A stretch of DNA of 64,000 bases from CAZXYS01 sp964645005 (GCA_964645005.1 CAZXYS010000022.1:3137-67136), one strand, 5' to 3'; positions 35,066 through 45,264 are shown, numbered from the stretch's first letter. Numbers and translations are program-made. Notes: generated by a model from the letters alone, not told the origin.

Positions 35066-36157
35066 TTATATTGAAATATCCACCTGCTGCTCGCCGGCGT
35101 TTGCATTGACAATTCTGACCTCTTTGACGACTCTTTCTGCCGCTTCTTTCAGGACTTTGCCCTGTTCGCCGGAGTTCTCGTCGAGTACGTAGGGCGCACC
35201 GTTATCATTTCCTTCTCGCATGTCAATGCTGAAGGGCACTTCACCGAGCAGCTTCACGCCGGATTCCATAGCTATCTTCCTGCCGCCGCCTTCGCCGAAG
35301 ATTGGATACCTCTTGTCTGGCATATCCGGAGGAATGAAATAGCTCATGTTTTCAACCACGCCCAGCACTTTTACATTGACTCTGTTGAACATCGCTATGG
35401 CACGGCGAACATCTGCCAGAGCTATTTCCTGAGGGGTTGTAACTACAACTGCACCGGTCAGGGGAATTTTTTGCGTAAGTGTTAACTGAACATCACCTGT
35501 TCCCGGAGGCAGATCGAAGATAAGGAAGTCCAGCGCGCCCCAATCAACCTGCTCGAAAAGCATCGAGAAATATCCGGCAAGCATCGGACCGCGAATAATA
35601 GCCGCCTGATCGCGGTTCATAATGAAGCCCATTGAGGCAACTTTTATCCCGTATTTCTCGAGGGGATGCGCTTTCGGCTTTCCTTCTTCAGTCTCGACAG
35701 CGACAAGCTGCTCGCCTTCCAGTCCGTACATTGTCGGTTGGCTGGGTCCGTAAACATCTGAATCCAGGATACCAACTTTAGCACCCTGCAGCGACAGCGC
35801 TGCAGCAATATTGGCAGCTATCGCGGATTTGCCTACACCGCCTTTACCGGAAGCCACTGCGATTATATTCTTGACATCTTTCAGAAACTCGCCCGTATGA
35901 TACTGGAAAGGCTGCTCGGAAATTGAAATTTCGCTTTCCATATCCGGCGCAATTTCATTGAGTTTATCGGCGCAGAGATTGTTGACCTGCTCTGCTACCC
36001 ATTGGATAGGTTGAGTCAATTTTAAAGACACTTCTATAAGATTATCTTTGATATTGATTTGATCTATGGCATTCAATTCTTCGAGGGATTTGCCAAGATC
36101 CGGATCTGTTATTTCGCCTAATACGTTACGTACGTCGTTCTCACTAATAGAAGCCAT
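35066..36157 (-). CDS. mrp: Mrp/NBP35-family Fe-S carrier ATPase
   Basis: The 363-residue protein has an N-terminal MIP18/DUF59-like domain (about residues 1-80, with LGEITDPDLGKSLEEL) joined to a P-loop ATPase with deviant Walker A ASGKGGVGKSAIAANI (about residues 101-116), DSDVYGPSQPTMYG, and LPPGTGDVQLTLTQ. Mrp proteins bind and transfer Fe-S clusters. The CxxC that many members carry after ENMSYF is absent; the text is PPDMPDKRYPIFGEGGG, as I recall for Bacteroidota-type members. A single-domain Nfu gene follows. Confidence 0.92.
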   Translation of the reverse strand: MASISENDVRNVLGEITDPDLGKSLEELNAIDQINIKDNLIEVSLKLTQPIQWVAEQVNNLCADKLNEIAPDMESEISISEQPFQYHTGEFLKDVKNIIAVASGKGGVGKSAIAANIAAALSLQGAKVGILDSDVYGPSQPTMYGLEGEQLVAVETEEGKPKAHPLEKYGIKVASMGFIMNRDQAAIIRGPMLAGYFSMLFEQVDWGALDFLIFDLPPGTGDVQLTLTQKIPLTGAVVVTTPQEIALADVRRAIAMFNRVNVKVLGVVENMSYFIPPDMPDKRYPIFGEGGGRKIAMESGVKLLGEVPFSIDMREGNDNGAPYVLDENSGEQGKVLKEAAERVVKEVRIVNANAGEQQVDISI

Positions 36158-36336
36158 TTTTTACCCATTTGGTTATTTTACAATACGCAATGCAAAACGT
36201 AAATTGTATAAATTAATTGTGAATATATTATTATTTCAAAAGTCAAAACAAATTTATTAGAACTGGTTAAAAATTTCAGCTAATATGTAATAGCTTTAAG
36301 TATTTAAATTTTCCCGGGAATAGGGGTGAGTTTAAT

Positions 36337-37056
36337 TTAATCAGGTTTATGATTTTTATGTAAACCCCTGACTTTAAATATCTCCAGTAACATTTTAGTG
36401 GAATCTATGAATGGATTAACGGTGCTGCGATGATCATTGTACCATTCTACGGATACTTCGTCAACTTTGAAACCATGAAGTTTAGCCAGATATAGTATCT
36501 CAACGTCAAAACCAAACCCGTTTATCTTAGCCTTGCTGAATAACTCCTGAGCTGCCTTCTCAGTGAAACCTTTAAAACCGCATTGTGTATCTTTTACTCC
36601 CTTGATAACAAGTGTCTGCACTATTTTGTTGAAAGTTTTCCCCATAAATTCTCTATAAAATGGTTGATGTTCCTTGATCATTGAATAATCAACAGCTCTG
36701 CTGCCAATGCAGATGTCGAATCCGTTTTCCAGACTTTTCAATATTTTAGGGAGTTCGTAAATAGGCGTAGAAAAATCAGCATCAGAAAAAATGCGAATTT
36801 TTCCCTTTGCTTCCAGCATTCCACGCCGCACGGCTGCGCCTTTACCGGTGTTCCGTTCCAAACGTATTACAGCCAGATTTTCACCGTTGAAATTTTCTAC
36901 TGCTTCTGCTGTTTTATCTTCGGAGCCGTCATCAACAACTAATATTTCATAAGAATAATTATGTTCATTCAAATAATTCATTGCTGCGTCCAGAGATATT
37001 TCAATTCTCTTTTCTTCGTTATATGCCGGTATTATTAATGACAGATCAGGTTTCAT
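36337..37056 (-). CDS. Family 2 glycosyltransferase (DPM1/DPG-synthase-like)
   Basis: The 239-residue GT-A enzyme has LSLIIPAYNEEKRI at the N-terminus, LVVDDGSEDKTAEAV, GKGAAVRRGML, and the metal-binding FSDADFSTPI (about residues 90-99). Later come CIGSRAV and KDTQCGFKGFTEKAAQELF. This set matches dolichyl-phosphate beta-glucosyltransferase-like enzymes that load a sugar on a polyprenyl phosphate. No membrane helices are attached. It lies downstream of the DUF2723 membrane protein, a putative polyprenyl-sugar-dependent glycosyltransferase, so it could supply that protein's donor. Confidence 0.88.
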   Translation of the reverse strand: MKPDLSLIIPAYNEEKRIEISLDAAMNYLNEHNYSYEILVVDDGSEDKTAEAVENFNGENLAVIRLERNTGKGAAVRRGMLEAKGKIRIFSDADFSTPIYELPKILKSLENGFDICIGSRAVDYSMIKEHQPFYREFMGKTFNKIVQTLVIKGVKDTQCGFKGFTEKAAQELFSKAKINGFGFDVEILYLAKLHGFKVDEVSVEWYNDHRSTVNPFIDSTKMLLEIFKVRGLHKNHKPD

Positions 37057-37140
37057 CTCTACTTAAATTTTTAAATTACAATATTTTATAGATAAGCTAT
37101 CTACTATTAAATAAATTTTAACTATGTTTTAAAAAATTAG

Positions 37141-37273
37141 AAGCTGACCCAAAAGTATGAAAATGTCATTCCTGCGAATGCCTTTAGAACCTGCTTTAGC
37201 AGGGCGGAAATCTGTTGAATACAGGCTTCCTCGCAACGTTTAAAAGGATTATATTCGGTTGCAGGCCAGCCTT
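37141..37273. repeat. Terminal-inverted-repeat element, family A copy 3
   Basis: This 133-bp copy starts AAGCTGACCC and ends GGCCAGCCTT, an imperfect inverted repeat. It shares CCAAAAGTATGAAAATGTCA, TCCTGCGAATG, CTGCTTTAGCAGGGC and TCCTCGCAACGTT with the other copies. It sits between the DUF2723 gene and the GT2 gene. Confidence 0.7.
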
Positions 37274-37322
37274 CAATTAAACGAGACTTTCTAACCTTGG
37301 ATTATTTAACAATATCGATAAT

Positions 37323-40300
37323 CTATTGTCTCATCATCGGACCTTCCATAATATCAGCAGATGTATCCTCAGGAGCTATTCCGAGTTCTTTTTCCATTTC
37401 CAGGATTCGTCTTTGAATATAATTACTGAAATACATTTTCAACTGGTTTCCGGAGTTCTGATATTGTGAAAGTATACTTCTGGCTGAATCAAGTGCAACT
37501 TTCGGTCCTTGATTTTGCTTGATTCCAAGTATTTTTAGTTCATCAATTCTGGCTTCAACTTCCATCAACATCTGTTGTATCCTTTGAGCCTGTTGCTTGT
37601 AGCTGGGATTATTCCTTATCTTCATGAACTCATTCTGCATTTTTCTCCTTAACTCTATAAGCATATCCTGGGCGTTGCCGTATTCGCCAAGAAGTTCATA
37701 CATATGCGCAGCTCTTCTGTGTGGTCCGAAATATCTTCCGGTTATTTCAAAGTTTATTAATCGTTCCTGTATCTCAGGATTATTGATGATCTGCTTACTT
37801 GCATCAATGCCCATTTGGGCAAAATTCTTGAATTGCTTTTCAGCTCCAGCTTCGTGATACATATTAGCAATTTGATACTGGAATTCGAAATTTATAGGAA
37901 ATTGTTTCGGAGAAATGTTTTTATTCATTTCATCAAGAATAGCCACATATTTATCAGGATCATTAAGATTTTCCTTAATCCATTGAGCATAGTTCAAATA
38001 CAACCGCCTGTAAGTTATCATCAGTCTTCTATGAACATCATCATAATATACACCCCTATTATGAAGATTTCTGAATTTAAAACCATATTTAGGGGTTTTG
38101 CTGTAATTTGAAGAATTGTCTACATTCATGAGACATTTCTCCATAATTTGAGGTTCAATCGGGGTTGCATCGCCAGAGGTTTGCTGAACAACAGGGCAAA
38201 CTTTTTGAGCCATACCTTCCATTCTGAAGTATTTGTCAAGTCCGCAGTAAGAGTCGGGACCTACGGTTATCGAGAAATATACAGGTCTTTTAAGCCTGGT
38301 TTGTTTCAAAATATCCAGAACCAGCTTATCCTGTACTCTATAAAGATAAATAGTCTTATCATTTCTTTTAGTGTACTCTTGACCATGAAACTTAAAATTC
38401 CATACCGGATTCTTTAATTTAGCCGGGTCATCAGTGAATTTTGCCATAATTTCTCTATCAAGAGGAACGCTAACATTCATTTCCTCCCCAAAGCTGTAAC
38501 TTAACGCACCGGGACTTGTTTCATTTGTTCTCAGACTATCATCTGAAAAACTGAGGGGAATTTTCTTAGCCCCCCACGGGCGTCTGTTTTTTAATTGATC
38601 TATGTACCAGAGCGTATTTCCAAGACTAAGGTTTACAATTCTGACATCGCGTCTTACACCTACTACATCCTGCAAATACCACACTGGGAATGTATCATTA
38701 TCGCCGTTTGTGAAGATTATAGCATCCTTTTCAGCACTTTGCAAGATATTATATGAATAATCAAATGGAATATAATTACCTGCTCGGCTGTGAATTTCCC
38801 AACCATTATATGCCATATTCACCGGTACAAGGATAAGACTCGCCAATAGTATACCAGCGACGATTCCGGTGCCGAGCTTTCGCTCAGTAGTGCCTTTGAT
38901 CAGATAGTAAGCTCCTAATCCTATCCATAGGCAAAATACAAAGAACGAACCTGCATAGAAATAATCTCGTTCTCGAGGCTGAGGTTGTTGCTGATTCTGG
39001 GCAATCGCCGTCAATAGCCCCATCATCAAAAACATTAGCAGATATATAAATGCCATTTTCTTATCTTTTGAAAAATGGAAAAACAAACCTATCAGACCGA
39101 ATATTAAGGGCAATGCAAAGAATCTGACGGGGAAGTGATGCTTATACCCGGAATCATAATTTAGGCGTTTAGCTTCTTTATCGCTGATCAAAGTAGAGCC
39201 GGCATCCTGGACATCACTGCTCCTTCCGACGTAATTCCAGTTAAAATACCTTATGTACATGTGTTTTATTTGATATTTCCATAGAAACATTATCTCGCCC
39301 ATAAAATTAGTTTCTTTAAACTTGGGCACTTCCATATATCTGCCGTCTTTACATTGGACTTCTTCTCTTTGCGGAGGTATCCATTCTCCATAGACAAATT
39401 CGCCTTGATCGTTCTTTTTCGTATAATGTTGAGTATAGTACTCATCACTATGTTTGTAACGTCTGGGCCAATTGGGAGCTTCGCCGTATTGTTCGCGTCC
39501 GATATAGGAAACAAAGCTTTGGAGCGTTTTCGGTTCATTTTCGTTCATTGGAGGATTGGCATTAGAACGAAGGAGAATTTGTGTATAAGTACTGTACCCT
39601 AAAATCATTAATAGAAAAGATGCACATATCAAATTCAATATATGAAATTTGTTTTTAAAGCCCCACCATAAACCGATAGCAGCAACTATGACGGAAGCAA
39701 TCACAAGGAAAGAAGTTATCGGACTTGTAATAATATATTCGCGGCACTCATCCTTGAAAGGCATGTGTCCGGCAAGCATAGCTGGTATCCACTTTACAAT
39801 GCCGGGGTAAATGATGAAGAAAATGATTATCGATACAATACCAGTTATTATAAACGAAGATGGTTTTACAGTATATTTTCTGAAGTAAACTACGTAAACT
39901 ATTGAAAATATTGCCAATATGGACAACAGGTGCACTCCGGTAGATAGACCCATTAAATAGGCTATCAACAATAAATATTTCTCAGATCCCGGATTGTCAG
40001 CTTCTTCATTCCATTTCATCATCAAATAAACAACTAGAGCAACAAATAGGGCTGATAGAGCATACACTTCAGATTCTACGGCGTTGAACCAGAAGGTATC
40101 CGAAAAAACAAGCGCCATAGCACCGATAAATGAAGAACCGTAAATTGCCAGCGCGTCCGATGTTCCTTCTATCTCTTTACTGCGGAAATGAAAGATGACC
40201 TTCACCGAGATCAAATATAACAGCCAGACTGTAAATGCACTGCTAAACACGGATACCAGATTTACCCGCCATGCCATATCGCCGAAAGGTATGATTATAC

Positions 40301-40490
40301 TGAATATTTTACCTATCATGAGGAATAGTGGAGTCCCTGGCGGATGCGGCACCTGCTGCCAGATCGCCGCCGATGTGAACTCGCCGCAATCCCAGAAAGG
40401 AACTGTCGGCTGCACCGTCAAGAGATAAACCACCAATGCTGCTGCAAATGAGAGTATTCCGAAGCCTCTATGCATCATTTTACTGTCCAT
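37323..40490 (-). CDS. DUF2723-family membrane protein, putative protein O-glycosyltransferase
   Basis: At 1055 residues this is the longest gene in the window. The N-terminal half (about residues 1-560) holds at least 12 membrane helices and the conserved start VQPTVPFWDCGEFTSAAIWQ, with an early Asp-Cys-Gly-Glu motif resembling the acidic site of GT-C (PMT-like) glycosyltransferases, then QVPHPPGTPLFLMIGKIF. The rest is soluble, with DRDY-type text RERDYFYAGSFFVF, IIFTNGDNDTFPVWYLQD and C-terminal TPR-like helices. DUF2723 is characteristic of Bacteroidota and relatives; a role in protein O-glycosylation is suggested by fold and not shown here. The 3' neighbour is a GT2 that could make its lipid-linked sugar. 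Confidence 0.85.
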   Translation of the reverse strand: MDSKMMHRGFGILSFAAALVVYLLTVQPTVPFWDCGEFTSAAIWQQVPHPPGTPLFLMIGKIFSIIIPFGDMAWRVNLVSVFSSAFTVWLLYLISVKVIFHFRSKEIEGTSDALAIYGSSFIGAMALVFSDTFWFNAVESEVYALSALFVALVVYLMMKWNEEADNPGSEKYLLLIAYLMGLSTGVHLLSILAIFSIVYVVYFRKYTVKPSSFIITGIVSIIIFFIIYPGIVKWIPAMLAGHMPFKDECREYIITSPITSFLVIASVIVAAIGLWWGFKNKFHILNLICASFLLMILGYSTYTQILLRSNANPPMNENEPKTLQSFVSYIGREQYGEAPNWPRRYKHSDEYYTQHYTKKNDQGEFVYGEWIPPQREEVQCKDGRYMEVPKFKETNFMGEIMFLWKYQIKHMYIRYFNWNYVGRSSDVQDAGSTLISDKEAKRLNYDSGYKHHFPVRFFALPLIFGLIGLFFHFSKDKKMAFIYLLMFLMMGLLTAIAQNQQQPQPRERDYFYAGSFFVFCLWIGLGAYYLIKGTTERKLGTGIVAGILLASLILVPVNMAYNGWEIHSRAGNYIPFDYSYNILQSAEKDAIIFTNGDNDTFPVWYLQDVVGVRRDVRIVNLSLGNTLWYIDQLKNRRPWGAKKIPLSFSDDSLRTNETSPGALSYSFGEEMNVSVPLDREIMAKFTDDPAKLKNPVWNFKFHGQEYTKRNDKTIYLYRVQDKLVLDILKQTRLKRPVYFSITVGPDSYCGLDKYFRMEGMAQKVCPVVQQTSGDATPIEPQIMEKCLMNVDNSSNYSKTPKYGFKFRNLHNRGVYYDDVHRRLMITYRRLYLNYAQWIKENLNDPDKYVAILDEMNKNISPKQFPINFEFQYQIANMYHEAGAEKQFKNFAQMGIDASKQIINNPEIQERLINFEITGRYFGPHRRAAHMYELLGEYGNAQDMLIELRRKMQNEFMKIRNNPSYKQQAQRIQQMLMEVEARIDELKILGIKQNQGPKVALDSARSILSQYQNSGNQLKMYFSNYIQRRILEMEKELGIAPEDTSADIMEGPMMRQ

Positions 40491-40930
40491 TAACGTCCCG
40501 ATTCTTTTTCAACAATAATTAAATAAATAGATTACGTATATTGTACACATTAAGTTACTTTAGCTTACAAAGATATACATTTTTTTTTAATATTCCTTCG
40601 ATTGAAAGCAAAAAAATGAGAATTTTCTTAAGCTTAACCATATCTGATTTTTTTTAATACTCAGATCCAAATACTAAAATTGTTATCATTAAATTTAAAT
40701 AATCTATGATTTTAAATAAAATTGTCAAAATAATTTTTTCAACGAAGAATTAATCGCAATGAAATTGCCGGAAAACTTAATTTTTTTTCCACTATCATCT
40801 CATATAAAATCATATCTAACATGTTATCCGCCTGCCAAAAAATTTCGTATAACAGGTAAAAGATAAATTTATTAAATCAATATATCTGCAAAATTTTATT
40901 AATTTTGAAAATTCTTAATGAAAGGTATCT
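40491..40930. other. 440-bp A+T-rich intergenic region between divergent genes
   Basis: It separates the leftward DUF2723 gene from the rightward lipoprotein gene, so it must hold both promoters. A palindrome TAACATGTTA (40817-40826) and TAATTTTG (40900-40907, similar to the Bacteroidota -7 element TAnnTTTG) are visible. I see no gene or stable hairpin. Confidence 0.45.
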
Positions 40931-41731
40931 ATGAAAAAAGATATGAAGAAATTGGTAAAAACAAAGCTGTCGAAAACCATGGGGATATTGGCGGCGGTTC
41001 TAATTTTACTGCCGCTTTCATGTGCGGAGAATGTAGTCGATCCGGAAGATTCCCGGAGTCTTCTCGGCGACTGGATATTGACTCGCGTCACCCAAACAGA
41101 GAACAACCAGACCTTCGTGAACACACCCGACGAGATCAAATACTACATATTCCTGAATCTCTTCGAAGACGAAGTCTATGATTATATGGTACTCGACGAG
41201 AACGGTCTTCACTCAGGAACCGGCGACTGGCAGATGCACCATTCGACCATCACTTTCCATGATTTCCTTGGTAAGGATTTTTCCGGCGTATATGATATCA
41301 AGCTGAACCAGTTCACCGTAACATCGGATGAAGGCTTCCCCATCGACGCCGACCGGTTCACCTTCGAATACACTTACGACGAGGATAACACAGATCCGCG
41401 TCTCGTAGGCGAGTGGTACAAAATAAGGACTGATTACTACACCAGCAATGGAGATTACTCAATTACACCGGCTGAGGAAAGCAAATATGTAAACTTGTAT
41501 TTTTACGCGGACGGTTACTATGTAGATGAAGTAATTAACAGAGGTAACCCAGATAAGCAAACCGGAACCTGGAACGTAGTCTTCGACATCTTGCGGACTT
41601 ACTATGATAACGGCGAGCTGATAGTCAATCGTTACAAAGTTGAAGGAAACAGACTTAAGTTCATAATAAGAACTTATGATGAAAAAATCGGTGAAGTAAT
41701 TACTCTGGAAGAAATTTATGAGAAGGAATAA
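40931..41731 (+). CDS. Hypothetical lipoprotein with two lipocalin-like repeats
   Basis: The 266-residue protein has a long basic N-terminus and a lipobox LLPLSCAEN (Cys about residue 34), so it should be lipid-anchored. Two similar beta-rich halves follow: DSRSLLGDWILTRVTQTE then TGDWQMHHSTITFHDF, and TDPRLVGEWYKIRTDYYT then QTGTWNVVFDILRTYY. G(D/E)W followed by TGxW is the pattern of lipocalin-like beta-barrel domains of FCB-group lipoproteins. The function is unknown. The gene overlaps the next by 14 bases in another frame, suggesting co-expression with the thioredoxin-fold protein. Confidence 0.7.
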   Translation: MKKDMKKLVKTKLSKTMGILAAVLILLPLSCAENVVDPEDSRSLLGDWILTRVTQTENNQTFVNTPDEIKYYIFLNLFEDEVYDYMVLDENGLHSGTGDWQMHHSTITFHDFLGKDFSGVYDIKLNQFTVTSDEGFPIDADRFTFEYTYDEDNTDPRLVGEWYKIRTDYYTSNGDYSITPAEESKYVNLYFYADGYYVDEVINRGNPDKQTGTWNVVFDILRTYYDNGELIVNRYKVEGNRLKFIIRTYDEKIGEVITLEEIYEKE

Positions 41732-43238
41732 AACGCATTTATCTAAATATTTAAATTTAACATATCTCTTTGCTTTGCTTGCTCTTATCTCTCTTTTGGC
41801 AGGCGAATTGGTAGCTGCCGAAAAAACGACTATCCGGGGAAAAATCGAAAATCCCGTCGATGATTATGTAACTATACATTATTTTAAGAATTACATCGAC
41901 AGGATCCTGCTCGATCAATCGGCGGACACAGTAAAATTGAACGCAGATAATTCATTTGTTTACACTAAAGAACTCAAACATCCCATCGAATTTACACTTA
42001 AAAACGGCATCCGCTGGACTTTGAGCAACAAATTCCTTAAACCGGGCGATGAATTAAAATTGGATATTACATTTTCCGGCAAAAATGAAACTGAACTCGA
42101 TATAAATACCGACTGGACCAACGATAACAAATTCCTGAACGATTTTATCAAACGTTTTTATGTCGATGTCAATACCGATGAATACGAGCGTGCTTTCAGT
42201 GAACCGGTTGACAGCTTTCTCGTATTTATTAATAACAGAAAGAAGGAACAACTTGATTTTTTGAATGAAAATGCTGATGATTACGGCATTTCCGAATTAT
42301 TCAAAAAATATATTAAAGCCGAGATCAATTACAACTGGGCTCTTGATCGAAGCCGGTATGTCACATTTTCGAAAGGCAGGAATGTTGATATTGTTGTCAA
42401 TTCCGCAGGCGAAAAATATTTCGATTATATTGATGAATTGGAGCTTTCAGACCCGATATCGCCTTCAAATATGAGTTTTCCAGTCATACTTATAGAATAT
42501 CTAAACGCACTTTATACCTACAGAAAAGCGGATACATCAGTAAAACTACCGGTTAAAGATCCAGCTCTTATCAAACTTGATATTGCAAAGGAAAAATTAA
42601 ACGGCGAGGCGCTGGAAGTCGGCGCCGCTTTCATTCTTGTACAGCATGTCAGAGCTATAAAAAAAATCGGACCTGAGGTTCGGGATAGGTTTAATTTGAT
42701 TAAAGAAAGCTTTTCGGCAGCAGACCAAATCCTCGACGAATTCGAAAAAATCACGGACAATAAGACCTATCTCAACAAAATCAAGTCTTTTTATCAAAAG
42801 GAGAAAGAATTTGCCGAGGGAATGCCGGCGCCTGATTTCACAGTCACTTCTATCGACGGAAAAACATATTCTCTTAAAGATTTCCGCGGAAAAGTGGTTT
42901 ACATGAATTTCTGGTCGCGGACATCCGTCCCCTGCATGAAAGAAATACCATACACCAAAAAATTAATCGAAAAATATGGCGATAGAGACATAATTTTTCT
43001 TTTCATATCGATGGATGATGAAAAAGAAAAACTACGCGAATACCTGGAGAATAGAGAATTCACAGGCGGCATCCACATAACCGCAGAAGAAGGACTTAAC
43101 TCGGAAATCGCCCAAAAATACAGAATTGATGGTATTCCTCACTATATTGTAATCAATAAAACCGGCAGATTGATTTCGGCAGACGCTGAACGCCCCAGCG
43201 GTGAAATTGAATTCAAACTCAGAAGTCTAATATATTAG
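41718..43238 (+). CDS. Thioredoxin-fold (TlpA/DUF4369-like) protein lacking the first active-site Cys
   Basis: The 506-residue protein has a signal sequence (about residues 15-34), a beta-rich N-terminal domain with TTIRGKIENPVDDYVTIHYF, a helical middle, and a C-terminal AhpC/TlpA-type thioredoxin domain from about residue 370 (GMPAPDFTVTSIDGKTYSL). The active-site position reads FWSRTSVPCMKEIP: Ser403-Val-Pro-Cys406 where redox-active members have Cys-x-Pro-Cys. The cis-Pro region GIPHYIVINK is intact. A single Cys cannot do normal dithiol chemistry, so it may be a binding protein or use a monothiol mechanism. The gene starts within the end of the preceding lipoprotein gene. Confidence 0.8.
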   Translation: MRRNKTHLSKYLNLTYLFALLALISLLAGELVAAEKTTIRGKIENPVDDYVTIHYFKNYIDRILLDQSADTVKLNADNSFVYTKELKHPIEFTLKNGIRWTLSNKFLKPGDELKLDITFSGKNETELDINTDWTNDNKFLNDFIKRFYVDVNTDEYERAFSEPVDSFLVFINNRKKEQLDFLNENADDYGISELFKKYIKAEINYNWALDRSRYVTFSKGRNVDIVVNSAGEKYFDYIDELELSDPISPSNMSFPVILIEYLNALYTYRKADTSVKLPVKDPALIKLDIAKEKLNGEALEVGAAFILVQHVRAIKKIGPEVRDRFNLIKESFSAADQILDEFEKITDNKTYLNKIKSFYQKEKEFAEGMPAPDFTVTSIDGKTYSLKDFRGKVVYMNFWSRTSVPCMKEIPYTKKLIEKYGDRDIIFLFISMDDEKEKLREYLENREFTGGIHITAEEGLNSEIAQKYRIDGIPHYIVINKTGRLISADAERPSGEIEFKLRSLIY

Positions 43239-43275
43239 CTCAAAAAAATAATTTGAATAAATAACTTAAAAAAAT

Positions 43276-45255
43276 ATGGATAGACAAATAAAAGGAATGT
43301 TCCTCGGACCGCAGGCTGAAAACGCACAGGAATTCGAATCTTTCATGCTCGAAGTATTGCGCGATCACGTCTTCTGGCGCAGGAATTATCACCCGAACGA
43401 CCCGCGCCTGATCATGGAACAGGAAAAGTACACACCCGAATTCTCGGAAATGATCTCGCAGATGAAAGATAATCTATTCCGAACCCTTGCCAATATCAAA
43501 AGCGGGGCACCGCTTTATTCGCCGCGGCAGATAGGGCATATCGTGACCGATCCGACGCTGCCCGCGCTGGCAGGCTATTTTGCGGGTATGCTCTACAACC
43601 AGAACAACGTCGTCGAAGAAGCTTCCCCCGAAACTCTGCAAAAAGAAGCAGAATACATGAAAGCCGTCGCCGAAATGGTCGGCTATCCTGAATTTGTACC
43701 GTCCCGCATTTCCGAAGACAGCAAGGACAGCGACTTTTCTTGGGGGCATCTCTGCAGTGGCGGTACTATAGCCAACCTGGAAGCGCTGTGGATAACAAGA
43801 AACCTAAAATTCTATCCTCTCGCGTTAAAGCTGCTCTGCAAAACCGAACAGGAGTTTGATTTCTTAGCTGATCTTGAAGTTACCCAGCCATCAGGCAATA
43901 AGAAGAGGCTCTGCGAAATTGACACATTTCATCTGTTCAATATCAAAAAAAGCGAGGTTATCGCTCTTCGTGACAAAGCACGGGCTGAAGTGACTAACCG
44001 CGGTCTTTTCCGCGAATACAAGAAGGTTATCCCTTCGATCAAGAAGCTCGGTCTGCCCGAATTTTTGTTTGAATATAATAATGCGTTTCCTGACGACCAG
44101 TGCCGACCTCCCAAGATACTGATCTCGCAGGCTCAGCATTACTGCTGGAAGAAAAATGCCGACATCTGCGGTCTCGGCAGCAACTCTCTCATTGAAATCC
44201 CTGTCAATGAGAAAATCAGATTAGACTTAGAACAACTGAAAAAGACTTTAAATGAACTTATTGACGAAAAGACACCGGTTTTATCCATTGTAAGCATTTG
44301 CGGCACGACCGAGGAATCTTCAATAGATCCCACACACCGGATAAATGAGTTAAAGCGGGAATTAGAGAAGCGTGACATATCCTTCTGGCACCACAGCGAT
44401 GCCGCACTGGGCGGCTTTTTCGCATCGATGCTGCCGAAAAACAATGGCGGGTTTGTTGAATACGATGACCTTAAACCTAAAGACAAATTCATTGCAAAAG
44501 AAGTTTACAATGGTATAAAAGGTCTTGCCAACAGTGACTCTATGGCAATCGATCCACATAAATTCGGCTATCAGCCTTATCCCTGCGGCGCGGTTCTTTT
44601 CAAAAATTATCGCTCGCGTGATTTCATTTCTTATGAAGCGCCTTACCTGGCAACGCCGGAAAATGCAGGCTTCGGCGGATTCATAGGACAGTGGACGCTG
44701 GAAGGTTCCCGTCCCGGCGCCACGGCAATGAGCTGCTACCTTTCTCAATCTGTCCTCAATCTCAACAGCGATGGTCACGGCAAGCTTATCCGACACTGCA
44801 TCGAATCCACCAAAAACATTGTTAACGCCATTGAAGAGAGATTCGCCGGCGAGGATACTGAATTGGACATAGTCCCGCTCACTTCCCCGGACACAGCCGG
44901 GTATTGCTTTGTAATAATCCCTGCTGCCGGTATCAGCGGCATCGACAAACTGAATGAATACACAAAGCATATCTGGACAAAGCTCTCGGTAGGCAGAGAA
45001 GAATCCCACAGCAAGCATGATTTTCTTATATCCAAAACTGAAGTCGGCATTGATAAATACAGAGAATTGCTGCAAAATATCTTCAAAAAAAAGGGAAAAG
45101 ACCTGCCGGCAGAAAACAACGCAGCCAGCATGATTCTTCTGCGCTTATTCGTAATGAATCCATTTATTTCAGCATGGGATGAATTCCCCAAGCTGTTCAG
45201 CGAGCGCTTTTATAACGCAGCTTTAGATTCTTACAATGAATTGTTCAAAAAGTAG
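43276..45255 (+). CDS. PLP-dependent group II decarboxylase
   Basis: The 659-residue enzyme has the fold-type I core of the glutamate/tyrosine/aspartate decarboxylase family. Features are HIVTDPTLPALAGYFAGML near the N-terminus, WGHLCSGGTIANLEALWITR (about residues 156-175, phosphate-binding), ISQAQHYCWKKNADI, SICGTTEESSIDP, HHSDAALGGFF (Asp pairing with the PLP nitrogen) and IDPHKFGYQPYPCG with Lys429 as the Schiff-base lysine. It is longer than typical GadB (about 466 residues) because of inserts between these blocks. The amino-acid substrate cannot be assigned by eye. The SNase-like lipoprotein gene follows after 9 bases. Confidence 0.9.
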   Translation: MDRQIKGMFLGPQAENAQEFESFMLEVLRDHVFWRRNYHPNDPRLIMEQEKYTPEFSEMISQMKDNLFRTLANIKSGAPLYSPRQIGHIVTDPTLPALAGYFAGMLYNQNNVVEEASPETLQKEAEYMKAVAEMVGYPEFVPSRISEDSKDSDFSWGHLCSGGTIANLEALWITRNLKFYPLALKLLCKTEQEFDFLADLEVTQPSGNKKRLCEIDTFHLFNIKKSEVIALRDKARAEVTNRGLFREYKKVIPSIKKLGLPEFLFEYNNAFPDDQCRPPKILISQAQHYCWKKNADICGLGSNSLIEIPVNEKIRLDLEQLKKTLNELIDEKTPVLSIVSICGTTEESSIDPTHRINELKRELEKRDISFWHHSDAALGGFFASMLPKNNGGFVEYDDLKPKDKFIAKEVYNGIKGLANSDSMAIDPHKFGYQPYPCGAVLFKNYRSRDFISYEAPYLATPENAGFGGFIGQWTLEGSRPGATAMSCYLSQSVLNLNSDGHGKLIRHCIESTKNIVNAIEERFAGEDTELDIVPLTSPDTAGYCFVIIPAAGISGIDKLNEYTKHIWTKLSVGREESHSKHDFLISKTEVGIDKYRELLQNIFKKKGKDLPAENNAASMILLRLFVMNPFISAWDEFPKLFSERFYNAALDSYNELFKK

Positions 45256-45264
45256 GTTAAATTC

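Noticed and set aside
44362..45075. 237-codon frame opposite the PLP decarboxylase
   Set aside because: The plus-strand gene has intact active-site motifs through this span, so the antisense frame is a shadow.
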